From the NCBI RefSeq assembly GCF_016522075.1, contig NZ_JAEHFW010000003.1, forward strand, positions 124,001 through 188,000: DNA of 64,000 nt, given 5' to 3'. Shown one piece after another: positions 18,682 to 28,124 of the stretch. Below the pieces are notes generated by a model. The model had not been told where the DNA came from and ran no database searches. It worked only from the letters and a program-made list of their open reading frames with translations. The translations under genes and the position numbers were made by a program. The DNA is from Mucilaginibacter segetis (GTDB lineage Bacteria > Bacteroidota > Bacteroidia > Sphingobacteriales > Sphingobacteriaceae). Positions within the stretch are counted from its first letter, which is position 1. Each line of letters begins with the position of its first letter.

Positions 18682-19179
18682 TTATTTAAAAGTGTACTTT
18701 AAGCCAAGGCCCGGCGCAAGATCAAAGAAGGGACCGGTTGCCAGTTCAAGCCTGGGATTTAAATCAAGACTTATAGCAATGGGTGCATCCGGAAGGGTAT
18801 ATTCCAAACCTAAAGTTGCGTCACCACCTAATAAAATGTGACTGTTGCCGTAATATTGGTCGTCGCCGTTAAATCGTTTATAATTTCCACGACCTACTGA
18901 ACCAATATGTGCACCAAAGCCATAATAAAATTTAAGTAAAGGGACGTTGAAAGCTTCCTGATGGATCTCATATAAACCCGTGATGACCAAACCATGATCG
19001 CGTATCCCTAATATACCCTCAAGGGCAACATTGCTTTGGGTGAAATACTTTACGGATGGCCCGTTCTCAAATCCGCCGAATTTTAAGCCTACGGCTGTTT
19101 GATAATCCTGAGCGTCTGAACGTTTCGAGATCAGTAAAAAGGATGTTAAAATTAGTGTGACAAAGGTGAACTTTTTCAT
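18682..19179 (-). CDS. outer-membrane beta-barrel-like protein, unknown function
   Basis: A 165-residue protein with a signal peptide (to about residue 23, ...KRSDAQ). It has alternating hydrophobic and polar strands rich in Gly and aromatic residues: AVGLKFGGF, GLVITGLYEIHQ, LKFYYGFGAHIG, and a final GLGLKYTFK ending in Phe-Lys. The size suits an eight-stranded outer-membrane barrel. No named family is recognised. It converges on the protease gene with a 4-nt gap and no visible terminator, and diverges from ggt. Confidence 0.7.
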   Translation of the reverse strand: MKKFTFVTLILTSFLLISKRSDAQDYQTAVGLKFGGFENGPSVKYFTQSNVALEGILGIRDHGLVITGLYEIHQEAFNVPLLKFYYGFGAHIGSVGRGNYKRFNGDDQYYGNSHILLGGDATLGLEYTLPDAPIAISLDLNPRLELATGPFFDLAPGLGLKYTFK

Positions 19180-19341
19180 AAATGTAGTTTTGCTAATAAC
19201 GGCATAATTAGCGTTTTATGCTCGTTTAAAAAAGATTAACCTTAAAAAAGCCTCTATATCATTGATTTTCAAGAGTAGTAAACTCTCAATTTCTTGTGGA
19301 ATTTTAGTTGCAAAACATTTAAATTGGCAAAAATATAAATA

Positions 19342-21048
19342 ATGAATAAGCATTATATCTGTTATAAAATAACTTTTGTTGCTGCCATACTGTGTTTTGG
19401 CATTGGCTGTACACAGGGAGAGTTGGGCCAAAATATTAGTGGCGAATATCATAATGGAGTGGTAGTTTGTGCTTATCCCGATGCGGCGAAAGCTGGTTTG
19501 GAGATCCTGAAAAAGGGTGGTAATGCGGTTGATGCCGCGGTAGCCGTACAGTTTGCGCTGGCTGTAACACTGCCCGAGGCCGGAAATATCGGCGGGGGTG
19601 GCTTTATGGTTTACAGAGATGCACAAGGCAATACCAATACGCTCGATTTTAGAGAAAAAGCGCCGCAGGGCGCAAGTACCAATATGTACCTGGATAGTGC
19701 CGGAAACGTGATACCTGATATGAGCCTGTATACCCATCAGGCATCGGGTATACCGGGCTCCGTTGATGGGATGATAGAGGCACATAAAAAGTATGGCAGG
19801 TTAAAATGGGCCGAATTGGTACAACCCGCCATTGATCTGGCAAATAACGGATTTAAAATAACAGCGCATCTGGCTAATGATTTGAACAGTAATCACGATG
19901 TTTTTATAAAGGCTAACCCGGGTAAAAATTATCTGTTAAAGGAAACTGACTGGAAAGAGGGGGACCTGTTGATACAAAAAGATCTGGGTAACACATTAGA
20001 ACTGATAAGGGATAAAGAACGGGACGGTTTTTATAGCGGCGCGGTGGCGGATAAGGTAGTGGCAGAAATGCAAAAAGGAGGCGGACTTATAACTAAAGCA
20101 GATTTGCAAAATTATCATGCGATTTGGCGAAAACCTATCACAGGGAAGTACAAAGAATATAAAATAATTACCATGCCACCACCATCAAGCGGAGGCATAG
20201 CACTGGTGCAACTATTAAAATCAGTTGAGAATTACCCTTTGCAACGATGGGGTCATAACAGCGACTCCACAGTTCAGTTAGTTACTGAGGCTGAACGCAG
20301 AGTGTATGCCGATAGGTCGAAGTATTTAGGCGATCCTGATTTTTATGACGTACCTGTAGATAGCCTGTTAGATTCAGCTTATATAATTAAACGAATGAAT
20401 TCATTTAGCTGGAGCGCGGCAACTCCCAGCACCAGTATACAACCCGGTGTGTTTGTAGGGCACGAGAGTGATCAAACTACGCATTATTCCATTGTTGACC
20501 ATCATGGTAACGCCGTATCTATTACCACAACACTTAATGACTCGTTTGGATCGAAGATATTTGTTGCGGGTGCAGGCTTTTTGCTGAATAACGAGATGGA
20601 TGATTTTAGTTCAAAACCAGGTGTGCCTAACATGTTTGGCCTGGTTGGCGGTAAGGCTAATAGTATACAACCGGGTAAACGTATGCTGTCATCAATGACG
20701 CCGACTATTGTTGAAAAAAATGGAAAGTTGTTTATGGTAGTAGGTACACCGGGCGGGGCAACTATTATTACATCAGTTTTTCAAACCATATTAAATGTTG
20801 TTGAATTTGATAAAAGCATGCAACAGGCGGTAGCAGCGAAACGTTTTCATCACCAATGGCTTCCGGATCAGATATATGTAGAAAAGGACGCTTTAGATAC
20901 GCTTACAGTTGCCGACCTCGAGGAAAAAGGCTATAAAATAGTAGTGCGCGGCCCAATAGGGCGGGTAGACGGGATACTGAAAACCAAATGGGGGTATTAC
21001 CAGGCGGGCGCAGATCCCCGGGGGGATGATACGGCTATGGGCTGGTAA
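19342..21048 (+). CDS. ggt: gamma-glutamyltransferase
   Basis: This 568-residue N-terminal nucleophile hydrolase cleaves the gamma-glutamyl bond of glutathione and related compounds. The proenzyme pattern is complete: GGNAVDAAVAVQFALAV near the N-terminus, GGGGFMVY, then DQTTHYSIVD, where autocleavage before Thr378 would create the small-subunit nucleophile. The substrate-binding NDSFGSK and GKRMLSSMTPTIV segments follow. The N-terminus is an export signal with Cys23 in a weak lipobox context (GIGC), so it is periplasmic and possibly lipid-anchored. A MarR-type regulator gene follows after 66 nt. Confidence 0.93.
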   Translation: MNKHYICYKITFVAAILCFGIGCTQGELGQNISGEYHNGVVVCAYPDAAKAGLEILKKGGNAVDAAVAVQFALAVTLPEAGNIGGGGFMVYRDAQGNTNTLDFREKAPQGASTNMYLDSAGNVIPDMSLYTHQASGIPGSVDGMIEAHKKYGRLKWAELVQPAIDLANNGFKITAHLANDLNSNHDVFIKANPGKNYLLKETDWKEGDLLIQKDLGNTLELIRDKERDGFYSGAVADKVVAEMQKGGGLITKADLQNYHAIWRKPITGKYKEYKIITMPPPSSGGIALVQLLKSVENYPLQRWGHNSDSTVQLVTEAERRVYADRSKYLGDPDFYDVPVDSLLDSAYIIKRMNSFSWSAATPSTSIQPGVFVGHESDQTTHYSIVDHHGNAVSITTTLNDSFGSKIFVAGAGFLLNNEMDDFSSKPGVPNMFGLVGGKANSIQPGKRMLSSMTPTIVEKNGKLFMVVGTPGGATIITSVFQTILNVVEFDKSMQQAVAAKRFHHQWLPDQIYVEKDALDTLTVADLEEKGYKIVVRGPIGRVDGILKTKWGYYQAGADPRGDDTAMGW

Positions 21049-21114
21049 ATATTGCTTTAGCAGTATAAACCGGAATGTACTAACGTAGGTAAAAAGTATT
21101 ATGTTTGTTGCGTT

Positions 21115-21558
21115 ATGCGAAGCAGTGTAAAACATCAGGAGACGATTGATTATTTTTTAAAAATTGTTTGGCAAACAGTTGCTAACCGCTATAATCAGTT
21201 AGTTACAGAATTTGGTATAACTCAGTCAATAGGCTATTTACTTATTAATATTGATGATGTTGAGGGTACTACGGTATCACACGCGGCGGCATTGCTTGGC
21301 CTTAAATCAACAAGCCTGTCGCGTATGCTTAATCAGCTCGAAAAGAACGGATTGATATACAGGGAGTCTAATAAAGGAGATAAGCGTTCTGTAAAAATTT
21401 ACCTGACTGAATTGGGAAAAGAAAAGCGCCAACTTGCTAAAGATGTGGTTAAACAGTTTAATAATTACCTTAATGCGCACATCAGCGAGGCAGACAAGCA
21501 ATATTTAACAGATATGCTGAAAAAAATAAATCAACTCACCGTTAACTATAAGCCCTGA
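21115..21558 (+). CDS. MarR family transcriptional regulator
   Basis: A 147-residue protein with the MarR winged-helix layout: an N-terminal dimerisation helix, ITQSIGYLLINI, the recognition region AALLGLKSTSLSRMLNQLEKNGLIYRESNKGDKRSVKIYLTELG and its Asp-Lys-Arg-Ser wing, and a C-terminal dimerisation helix. It would act as a dimeric DNA-binding repressor in the cytoplasm. TATGTTTG at 21100-21107 fits the -7 element and lies only 7 bases before the ATG, suggesting a very short leader if it is used. Its target is unknown; ggt upstream is a same-strand neighbour. Confidence 0.88.
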   Translation: MRSSVKHQETIDYFLKIVWQTVANRYNQLVTEFGITQSIGYLLINIDDVEGTTVSHAAALLGLKSTSLSRMLNQLEKNGLIYRESNKGDKRSVKIYLTELGKEKRQLAKDVVKQFNNYLNAHISEADKQYLTDMLKKINQLTVNYKP

Positions 21559-21646
21559 CGCCAATTTTTTCTCTCCGCTATTTGTTAAAAAATGTTAAGC
21601 TGCCTTTTTTGAATTATAAAACAATAAATTTGCCGTTTATAACAGC

Positions 21647-22141
21647 ATGAACAGGTTACTGCTTATTTTATGGTGTGTAGTTGGATTGTGCTCCTGTAAA
21701 AAAGGGTATGATGAGGTAGCGAATTATAGAGCACAGGCTGCTAAAGATGATCAAATAATTGCCGATTATATTGCTGCGACGCCAGGATTGGCCGATGAAG
21801 CCAAACGGATTGATACAACAGGTGTTTATTATGTAGTGATAGCGCCAGGCAGCGGCAACGATCTTTTTACCAATTCCACGCGTGTTACGGTTGATTATAC
21901 CGGTAAAATATTAGGAGCCGATACGGTATTTACTCAAAGCAATAATTTTCATCCTACATTCGCCTTAAGCGAGGTGATAAAAGGCTGGCAGTTAGGCATA
22001 CCAAAAATAAAAAAGGGCGGAACGGTACGATTGTTAATACCGTCACGTTATGCGTATGGACCCTTTGATCAACCCTCTATAGGTTTGCCAGCAAACTCGG
22101 TGGTTGATTTTAATATACAACTTTTAGATGTAACTAATTAA
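21647..22141 (+). CDS. FKBP-type peptidyl-prolyl isomerase-like lipoprotein
   Basis: This 164-residue lipoprotein (lipobox LCSC, Cys17) has a single FKBP domain over about residues 55-164: VTVDYTGKILGADTVF, VIKGWQLGIPKIKKGG, RLLIPSRYAYGP and PANSVVDFNIQLLDV. The Phe-Asp pair usual in active FKBPs reads Phe-Thr here (VFTQ), so isomerase activity may be weak. The protein should sit in the periplasm, anchored to a membrane. It lies 5 nt upstream of a second FKBP lipoprotein, clearly co-transcribed. TAAATTTG at 21625-21632 is a possible -7 element. Confidence 0.85.
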   Translation: MNRLLLILWCVVGLCSCKKGYDEVANYRAQAAKDDQIIADYIAATPGLADEAKRIDTTGVYYVVIAPGSGNDLFTNSTRVTVDYTGKILGADTVFTQSNNFHPTFALSEVIKGWQLGIPKIKKGGTVRLLIPSRYAYGPFDQPSIGLPANSVVDFNIQLLDVTN

Positions 22142-22146
22142 TATAG

Positions 22147-23067
22147 ATGAAACAAAAGATTTTTACTTTTTTACTGATTGCCGCAACGGGTTTAACCGCG
22201 TGTAAAAAAAACGGTATAGACCCGGATATTAAAGAATACGATGAAACCCAGATTCAAAACTATATAAGCGCGAATTCCATTACCGGTTTAAGCCGCGATA
22301 CTACCGGTGGCGATACTTCCGGAATGTATTACAAGATAATTAATGGTGGCAATGGCGTGCCTTTGGAATATTCGGATCGTATATCTTTTGTTTACACCCT
22401 GCGCACTTTTGACGGCAAGTATGTATCTACTGATACTATTACTAACCATTTTGATGATTACCTGGGCCACATAGCACAGGATAATTTACCAAAAGGTTTG
22501 CAAACAGCTATACATAACCTGTTAAAATATCGTGACGCCAGCATGCGGGTGCTTATCCCGTCGCATTTGGCGTATGGCACAAATGGTTACGGTACCGGTA
22601 GCGTTGAAAACACCAACAACCGTATTGCCGGTAACCAATGCCTTGATTATTATGTACATGTGATAGACGATCAGCAGGTTTATGATGATATGGTGATACA
22701 AAACTACATGAAAGCTAATAGCTTAAGTGGTTATACAAAAACCAATACTGGTTTATATTATAAGGTATTAGTGCCCGGCACCGGCGCAGAGGGTATAATT
22801 ACCGATCTTTCAACTATAACTACAACCTATACAGGTACCTATTTAAATAATGTGGTATTTGATGATGCTTCTAAAACCGAAGCCGCGTCTTTTTCTCCGG
22901 CGGATTTAGTTGCAGGTGTGAGAGAGGGTTTAGAAAATTATGCTACTGAGGGTACTTCTATTTCACTTTTAGTACCATCCCGGTTGGGCTACGGAATTAC
23001 AGGTACCGTCCCGGTGCATAGCTGCCTGCGGTTTGAGTTTCAGATAACCGAGGTAACTAACCAATAA
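22147..23067 (+). CDS. lipoprotein with two FKBP-like domains
   Basis: This 306-residue lipoprotein (LTAC lipobox, Cys19) contains two FKBP-like domains. The first (about 60-180) has ISFVYTLRTFDGKYVSTD, LPKGLQTAIHNLLKYRDASMRVLIPSHLAYG. The second (about 200-306) has TGLYYKVLVPGTG, TTTYTGTYLNNVVFDD, and ISLLVPSRLGYGITGT. The first is divergent around the active-site strand; the second keeps the Phe-Asp pair. A role in periplasmic or outer-membrane protein folding is inferred from family and location. Its stop is one base from the stop of the convergent photolyase gene, with no room for a terminator. Confidence 0.82.
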   Translation: MKQKIFTFLLIAATGLTACKKNGIDPDIKEYDETQIQNYISANSITGLSRDTTGGDTSGMYYKIINGGNGVPLEYSDRISFVYTLRTFDGKYVSTDTITNHFDDYLGHIAQDNLPKGLQTAIHNLLKYRDASMRVLIPSHLAYGTNGYGTGSVENTNNRIAGNQCLDYYVHVIDDQQVYDDMVIQNYMKANSLSGYTKTNTGLYYKVLVPGTGAEGIITDLSTITTTYTGTYLNNVVFDDASKTEAASFSPADLVAGVREGLENYATEGTSISLLVPSRLGYGITGTVPVHSCLRFEFQITEVTNQ

Positions 23068-23068
23068 A

Positions 23069-24379
23069 TTATTTGTTAAGAGCTGCTTTAAAAGCTTTTA
23101 AACAACGTTCGCGTGCGAATGAATGGTCTACAATGGGTTTAGGATATACGCTGAAATCAGCATATTCCGGAACCCATTTTTTTACATATTTTAATTCGGG
23201 GTCAAACTTTTTAAGCTGCGATTCGGGATTAAAAATGCGGAAATAAGGCGCGGCATCGGTACCGGAACCGGCTGCCCATTGCCAGCCGCCCACATTACTG
23301 GCCATTTCGTAATCAAGCAGTTTGCGGGCAAAATAATTTTCGCCCCAGCGCCAGTCTATCAGCAGATCCTTACTTAAAAAACTGGCAACTACCATACGCA
23401 CGCGGTTATGCATATAACCGGTTGCATTTAATTCCCGCATACCTGCATCAACAAGCGGGTAACCGGTACGCCCCTCGCACCATGCTTTAAATTGTTCCTC
23501 ATTGTTTATCCACTTAATGCGGTCGTATTCAGGTTTAAAAGAGTTTTTTGCAGTATGCGGAAAATGATGCAATACCATCATATAAAACTCACGCCATATT
23601 AACTCATTAAGCCATGTTTTTTCATGTGCTTTATTGGCATCAGTGGCACATTGGCGTATACTTACTGTTCCAAATCGTAAATGTAAACCAATATGCGAGG
23701 TGCCATTTACTGCGGGAAAGTCTCTGTCGCGCGCGTAATGATCAATAAATTTTTCATAGTTTTTTGATGGAAAGGAGAGGTTACTTTCTGTAAAGCCCAT
23801 TGTTTTTAACTCCGGTAAATTTTCAGCCTCAACATGCAGCAGGTTTTTAAGATATTTTTTAACAGGATAGGATTTAAGATAAAATGGATTTAACTTTTGT
23901 TTCCATTTACGGCTATACGGAGTAAAAACTGTGTAAGGGTTGCCATCATCTTTCACCACTTCATCTTTTTCGAAGATTACCTGATCTTTAAAACTCTTAA
24001 AGTCGATTTGATGCCCTGACAGTAGTTTTTTTATAGCATCATCGCGTTCTTTTGCATAAGGTTCGTAATCATTGTTGGTGTAAACCGATGTTATATTATA
24101 TTCTTTTATCAATTTGCTAAAGGCATGTTCCGGGGTATCATACATTACTTGCAAACTGCTGTGGTGTTTGTGCAGCTGTGTGTTAATATCCTCAATGGTA
24201 TTATAAATAAAAGTAACACGTGCATCATCTTTATCTTCTAATTTATCGAGGATCTCTTTGTCGAAAATAAAGACGGGTAGAACAGGATTGCCACTTTTAA
24301 GGGCGTGGTATAGTCCGGCGTTATCATCAAGCCGCAGATCGCGGCGGAACCAAAAAACAGTAACAGTATCTTTATTCAT
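23069..24379 (-). CDS. deoxyribodipyrimidine photolyase (class I CPD type)
   Basis: A 436-residue FAD flavoprotein that uses blue light to split UV-induced cyclobutane pyrimidine dimers. The N-terminal antenna-binding alpha/beta domain starts VFWFRRDLRLDDNAGL. The FAD-binding helical domain has WLNELIWREFYMMVLHHFP, EGRTGYPLVDAGMRELNATGYMHNRVRMVVASFL, and WRWGENYFARKLLDYEMASN followed by GGWQWAAGSGTDAAPYFRIFNP. Trp residues for electron transfer are present. It is the last gene of the leftward photolyase operon and overlaps the upstream SDR-type gene by 8 nt, implying translational coupling. No phr paralogue number can be assigned, so I leave the symbol empty. Confidence 0.92.
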   Translation of the reverse strand: MNKDTVTVFWFRRDLRLDDNAGLYHALKSGNPVLPVFIFDKEILDKLEDKDDARVTFIYNTIEDINTQLHKHHSSLQVMYDTPEHAFSKLIKEYNITSVYTNNDYEPYAKERDDAIKKLLSGHQIDFKSFKDQVIFEKDEVVKDDGNPYTVFTPYSRKWKQKLNPFYLKSYPVKKYLKNLLHVEAENLPELKTMGFTESNLSFPSKNYEKFIDHYARDRDFPAVNGTSHIGLHLRFGTVSIRQCATDANKAHEKTWLNELIWREFYMMVLHHFPHTAKNSFKPEYDRIKWINNEEQFKAWCEGRTGYPLVDAGMRELNATGYMHNRVRMVVASFLSKDLLIDWRWGENYFARKLLDYEMASNVGGWQWAAGSGTDAAPYFRIFNPESQLKKFDPELKYVKKWVPEYADFSVYPKPIVDHSFARERCLKAFKAALNK

Positions 24380-25277
24380 ATATCGCTTTTAAGGCTGCGC
24401 TAATATCGGGAAAGGTAAATTTAAAGCCGGTGTCTTCAATTTTTTTAGCTGATACCCGGGTGCTGCCTAATACTACGGTAGCCATTTCCCCAAAAATAAG
24501 TTTTAATATAAAGGCAGGCACATTGGGCAACCACATCGGTTTATGCAATTGACGAGCAACCGCTTTAGTCATCTGCTGGTTAGTTACCGGTTGCGGAGCA
24601 ACCATATTAAATACACCCTTTAAACTTTGATTTTGCAGGCCGTACAAATACATTGCAATTACATCACGGTGATGTATCCACGGAATCCATTGTTTACCGC
24701 TGCCTAAGGGCGAGCCTGCACCGAATTTTACGGGCAATGCCAGTTGGGGTAATGCGCCGCCATCTTTGGTAAGTACCACGCCGGTGCGAAATTTAACTAC
24801 CCTTAGGCCCAGGGCCTCACCTTGGTCCACAGCTTTTTCCCAGGCTACGCAGCAGGAGCCCAAAAAATCATGTGCCGGAGCAGATCGTTCGGTTAGTAAC
24901 TCGTCGCCGCGGTCGCTGTAATATCCTGTAGCCGATGCTGAAATAACAGTGTTAACATGGTTGGGTTTTCTCTTCATCAGGTCATAAATAAGGCCGATAG
25001 ATTTGGTACGGCTCTCTATTAACAGCTTCTTTCGTTCATCGGTCCAACGTTTATCAGCTATGCCTGCACCTGCCAAATGAATAATGGTTTCTACACCATC
25101 CAGGCAGGCTTCGTCAATCTCCCCTTTTTTAATATCCCACAAATAAGTTTTAACCTGCGCTATTTTTCCGGGTGTCCGGCTTAAATGATTCACGGTGTAA
25201 CCTTTGCTTAATAGGAGCGCAGTAAGCTCGCGTCCTAATAAACCCGAACCGCCGGTTATTAATATGCCTTTATTCAT
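24372..25277 (-). CDS. TIGR01777 family NAD(P)-binding epimerase-like protein
   Basis: The 301-residue protein has the Rossmann signature ITGGSGLLGREL, then IIHLAGAGIADKRWTDERKKLLIESR, which is diagnostic of the TIGR01777 (YfcH/SulA-like) family. VISASATGYYSD, RTGVVLTKDGGALPQL, and WIPWIHHRDVIAM follow, with a C-terminal DUF1731 segment (PNVPAFILKLIFGEMATVVLGS). The substrate is unknown. It sits inside the photolyase operon, 12 nt after the DUF2867-type SDR and overlapping the photolyase start. This company is recurrent in Bacteroidota photolyase clusters as I recall, hinting at a light- or oxidative-stress-linked role. Confidence 0.87.
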   Translation of the reverse strand: MNKGILITGGSGLLGRELTALLLSKGYTVNHLSRTPGKIAQVKTYLWDIKKGEIDEACLDGVETIIHLAGAGIADKRWTDERKKLLIESRTKSIGLIYDLMKRKPNHVNTVISASATGYYSDRGDELLTERSAPAHDFLGSCCVAWEKAVDQGEALGLRVVKFRTGVVLTKDGGALPQLALPVKFGAGSPLGSGKQWIPWIHHRDVIAMYLYGLQNQSLKGVFNMVAPQPVTNQQMTKAVARQLHKPMWLPNVPAFILKLIFGEMATVVLGSTRVSAKKIEDTGFKFTFPDISAALKAIYE

Positions 25278-25289
25278 ATATATTATATC

Positions 25290-26741
25290 TTATTTCTTTT
25301 CGCCATTGCCGAAATTAACAATCTCGCGGGCCATCCCGTTAAATATAAATAAATGGAAGGGCCACATTAAATACCAATACATGCGTCCCCATAAACCTTT
25401 AGGCCTGAAGGTAGCTATCTGGCTTAAGAATGTTTTATTATGATGTTCAATTATTTTAAATTCCAACCATGCTTCGCCGGGGAGTTTCATTTCGGCATAT
25501 AGCAGCAGTCGTTTATTCAATTTATCTGCCAGCAGTACCCGCCAAAAATCAATTACGTCGCCTGCAGCTATGTTCACACTGCTGGTACGGCCTCTTCGGG
25601 AGCCAACCCCTCCAAAAACCTTATCTAAAAATCCGCGTATATTCCATATCCAGTCCCAATAATACCAGCCACGCTTACCACCTATGGCCATAATGTTTTT
25701 TAAAACATCCTCGCTATCGCGTTTAAAGGGGTGTTTTACTTTATACTCGAGCGTTCCCTGCTGAGGTACTTTTATCTGATCCATAAATTCTGCCGTGAGA
25801 TACCCGTTATTCAAGGCATCTTTCCAACTGGAGATAATGGAGTTCTGTTCAATTTTTTCGAAAGCCAGCTTTAAGGCTTCTTCGTAGGAGAGGCAATCGC
25901 GTTTTACCACTTCGTCAATAGCATGATCCTTCATGATGGTTTCATTCTTCATACTATCCACCAAACTTTGCGCAAGCGAATAACTGGTAGAAGTAACAAA
26001 ATACAGCCAGTATGAAGATATTTTTGGCGATAAAAATGGTATAGTGATAATATGACGTTTTAAACCACGCACCTTGGCGTAAGTAAGCATCATTTGCTTA
26101 AAGGTGAGTATATCTGGCCCGCCAATGTCAAATGTTCTGTTAAAAGCTTTTTGGTTAAGAATTACCCCCTCCAGATAGCCCAATACATCGCGTATGCCGA
26201 TAGGCTGACACTTTGTATTTACCCACCGGGGCACGGTCATGATGGGGAGCTTTTCCGTAAGATCGCGGATGATCTCGAACGAGGAACTGCCGGAACCTAT
26301 AATAATGGCTGCTCTTAATACGGTTAATGCCGCCTTACCTTCCTTAAGCACATCCTCTACATGGCGGCGCGAAAGTAAATGCTTAGACAGATCGACATCA
26401 TTTACAATTCCGCTTAAGTAAATAAGCTGTTTACAATTAGTGTGATTTAAAACTTCGGTAAAATTATGGGCCGATAAGGCTTCAAGCGCGGCAAAGTCGG
26501 CCGCCTGCGACATGGAGTGCACAAGATAATAAGCAGCATCAATATCTTCCGGAAACTCTTCAATCGTTTTTTCGCGAAGCAGGTCGCCGGTTAATAAAGT
26601 TACCTTTTCGCTGTAATCATTCTGATCATGAAAGCGCCGCTTATCGCGAACCAGGCAAACCACTTCGTGGCCCTGTTCAAGCAAAATAGGGATAAGGCGT
26701 CTGCCTATGTATCCGTTAGCACCGGCAAGTAACACTTTCAT
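25290..26741 (-). CDS. SDR family oxidoreductase with C-terminal DUF2867 domain
   Basis: A 483-residue protein made of an N-terminal NAD(P)-binding domain (GANGYIGRRLIPILLEQGHEV; AYYLVHSM; LIYLSGIV) and a C-terminal DUF2867 domain of about 150 residues (RDSEDVLKNIMAIGGKRGWYYWDWIWNIRG; RLLLYAEMKLPGEAWLEFKI). The reaction is unknown. A C-terminal hydrophobic stretch (MYWYLMWPFHLFIFNGMAREI) may bind the membrane. It is the third gene of the leftward run: 51 nt after the ABC1 kinase-like gene and 12 nt before the TIGR01777 gene. Such proteins often accompany photolyases in Bacteroidota, suggesting a shared light-stress programme. Confidence 0.85.
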   Translation of the reverse strand: MKVLLAGANGYIGRRLIPILLEQGHEVVCLVRDKRRFHDQNDYSEKVTLLTGDLLREKTIEEFPEDIDAAYYLVHSMSQAADFAALEALSAHNFTEVLNHTNCKQLIYLSGIVNDVDLSKHLLSRRHVEDVLKEGKAALTVLRAAIIIGSGSSSFEIIRDLTEKLPIMTVPRWVNTKCQPIGIRDVLGYLEGVILNQKAFNRTFDIGGPDILTFKQMMLTYAKVRGLKRHIITIPFLSPKISSYWLYFVTSTSYSLAQSLVDSMKNETIMKDHAIDEVVKRDCLSYEEALKLAFEKIEQNSIISSWKDALNNGYLTAEFMDQIKVPQQGTLEYKVKHPFKRDSEDVLKNIMAIGGKRGWYYWDWIWNIRGFLDKVFGGVGSRRGRTSSVNIAAGDVIDFWRVLLADKLNKRLLLYAEMKLPGEAWLEFKIIEHHNKTFLSQIATFRPKGLWGRMYWYLMWPFHLFIFNGMAREIVNFGNGEKK

Positions 26742-26792
26742 GTTAGGTGCAACAAAGCAAACCGCAGGGTGTTTTACTGTGCTTAATGTTGA

Positions 26793-28118
26793 CTACGAGG
26801 CTACCGCAACATGTGGCTTATAGGTATCTGTTTTTACCCGGGCTTTTAGCTCGTGTAATATGTTATATAAACCAAAATTAGTACGGTTTACATAAATAAA
26901 GTGCTTTACGCCACGTGCCTGTTTAAATTCGGGCATTTTGGCCACCTTTTCACCAAAGCCGAATAGTTCATCGAAAAATAATTTTTCTCCAAAATCAAAA
27001 TGATCGGTAATGTAAGGTTGAGCAAACAGGCTTATCATTTGTTTATACATGGTGTAATAAAAGTCGATCTGTGCAGGGCTGTCGTTTGGCATTATCATTT
27101 CCAGTTCACGGAATGCTTTTATGGTTTCGTCCCTGTTGTCGAACAGGTTTGTAGAGGTAAGCGAGAAAAACGGATAATAAAAATCATCAGGCATTTCTTT
27201 GATACACCCAAAATCGATAACGCCCAACTTGCCTTTTGGTGTTATTAAAAAATTACCTGGGTGCGGGTCGGCGTGTACGGCACGCAGTTCGTGCTGCTGA
27301 TAATTATAAAAATCCCACAAAGCCTGACCTATCTGATCGCGTAATTGCTGTGACGGGTTGGTTTGTAAAAATTCCCGCAAATGAAGTCCATCCAGCCAAT
27401 CCATAGTAATTATTCGCTTGCTGGACAGTTCAGGATAATATTTAGGAAAAACAATATTGTTCAGATTGGCGCACGCCTCCGAAAATTCAATAGAACGGCG
27501 CACCTCCAGTTCGTAATCAGTTTCTTCCAGTAAGCGCTCTTCCACCTCGCGCATATAAACATCCAGTTCTTTTTCGCTCATACCCAGCATCCGGAAGGCG
27601 AATGGTTTTACCAGTTTTAAGTCAGAGGAGATAGAATCGCCCACACCGGGGTATTGTATTTTAACGGCCAGCTTTTTACCATCCATCTCCGCCTGATGCA
27701 CTTGACCTATGGAAGCAGCATTATTGGAACGGATGTTGAATTTATCGTAGATCTGATCGGGGTTTTTACCGAAATATTTACGAAAGGTTTGCACAATAAG
27801 AGGCCCTGACAGCGGAGGCGCGTTATATTGCGACTGTGTAAATTTATCTACATAAGCCTGCGGCAGCAGGTTTTTATCCATACTAAGCATTTGTGCCACC
27901 TTTAACGCGCTGCCTTTTAATTCACTCAACGATTGGTATATATCTGTTGCGTTATCCTCATTCAATTCAGATTTATCCATATCCGGATTGAATAGTTTTT
28001 TGGAATAATGTTTTATATAGTTGCCGCCTATTTTAAAACCTGTTTTTACAAACCTGGCACTACGTTCCACCTTGCTGGTAGGTATACTATTTTGTTCTTT
28101 CGGGGTGTTATCGCTCAT
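26793..28118 (-). CDS. ABC1/AarF (UbiB-like) atypical kinase family protein
   Basis: This 441-residue ABC1-family protein has the atypical protein-kinase-like core: LKGSALKVAQMLSMD (residues about 68-81), AVKIQYPGV with the ATP-site Lys, EVEERLLEETDYELE, VHADPHPGNFLI, and the metal-binding VIDFG. The family-specific K-x-G-Q motif appears here as KVAQ (73-76), with Ala in place of Gly. UbiB/ADCK proteins act as ATPases supporting isoprenoid-quinone or lipid metabolism. This genus-level group should make only menaquinone, so a ubiquinone role is unlikely. It lies 6 nt after the HAD gene, in the photolyase operon. Confidence 0.87.
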   Translation of the reverse strand: MSDNTPKEQNSIPTSKVERSARFVKTGFKIGGNYIKHYSKKLFNPDMDKSELNEDNATDIYQSLSELKGSALKVAQMLSMDKNLLPQAYVDKFTQSQYNAPPLSGPLIVQTFRKYFGKNPDQIYDKFNIRSNNAASIGQVHQAEMDGKKLAVKIQYPGVGDSISSDLKLVKPFAFRMLGMSEKELDVYMREVEERLLEETDYELEVRRSIEFSEACANLNNIVFPKYYPELSSKRIITMDWLDGLHLREFLQTNPSQQLRDQIGQALWDFYNYQQHELRAVHADPHPGNFLITPKGKLGVIDFGCIKEMPDDFYYPFFSLTSTNLFDNRDETIKAFRELEMIMPNDSPAQIDFYYTMYKQMISLFAQPYITDHFDFGEKLFFDELFGFGEKVAKMPEFKQARGVKHFIYVNRTNFGLYNILHELKARVKTDTYKPHVAVAS

Positions 28119-28124
28119 CTCCTG

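Noticed and set aside
19216..19785. Minus-strand frame of 189 codons overlapping the ggt start
   Set aside because: It lies mostly antisense to ggt, whose family match is strong; its peptide shows no family features.
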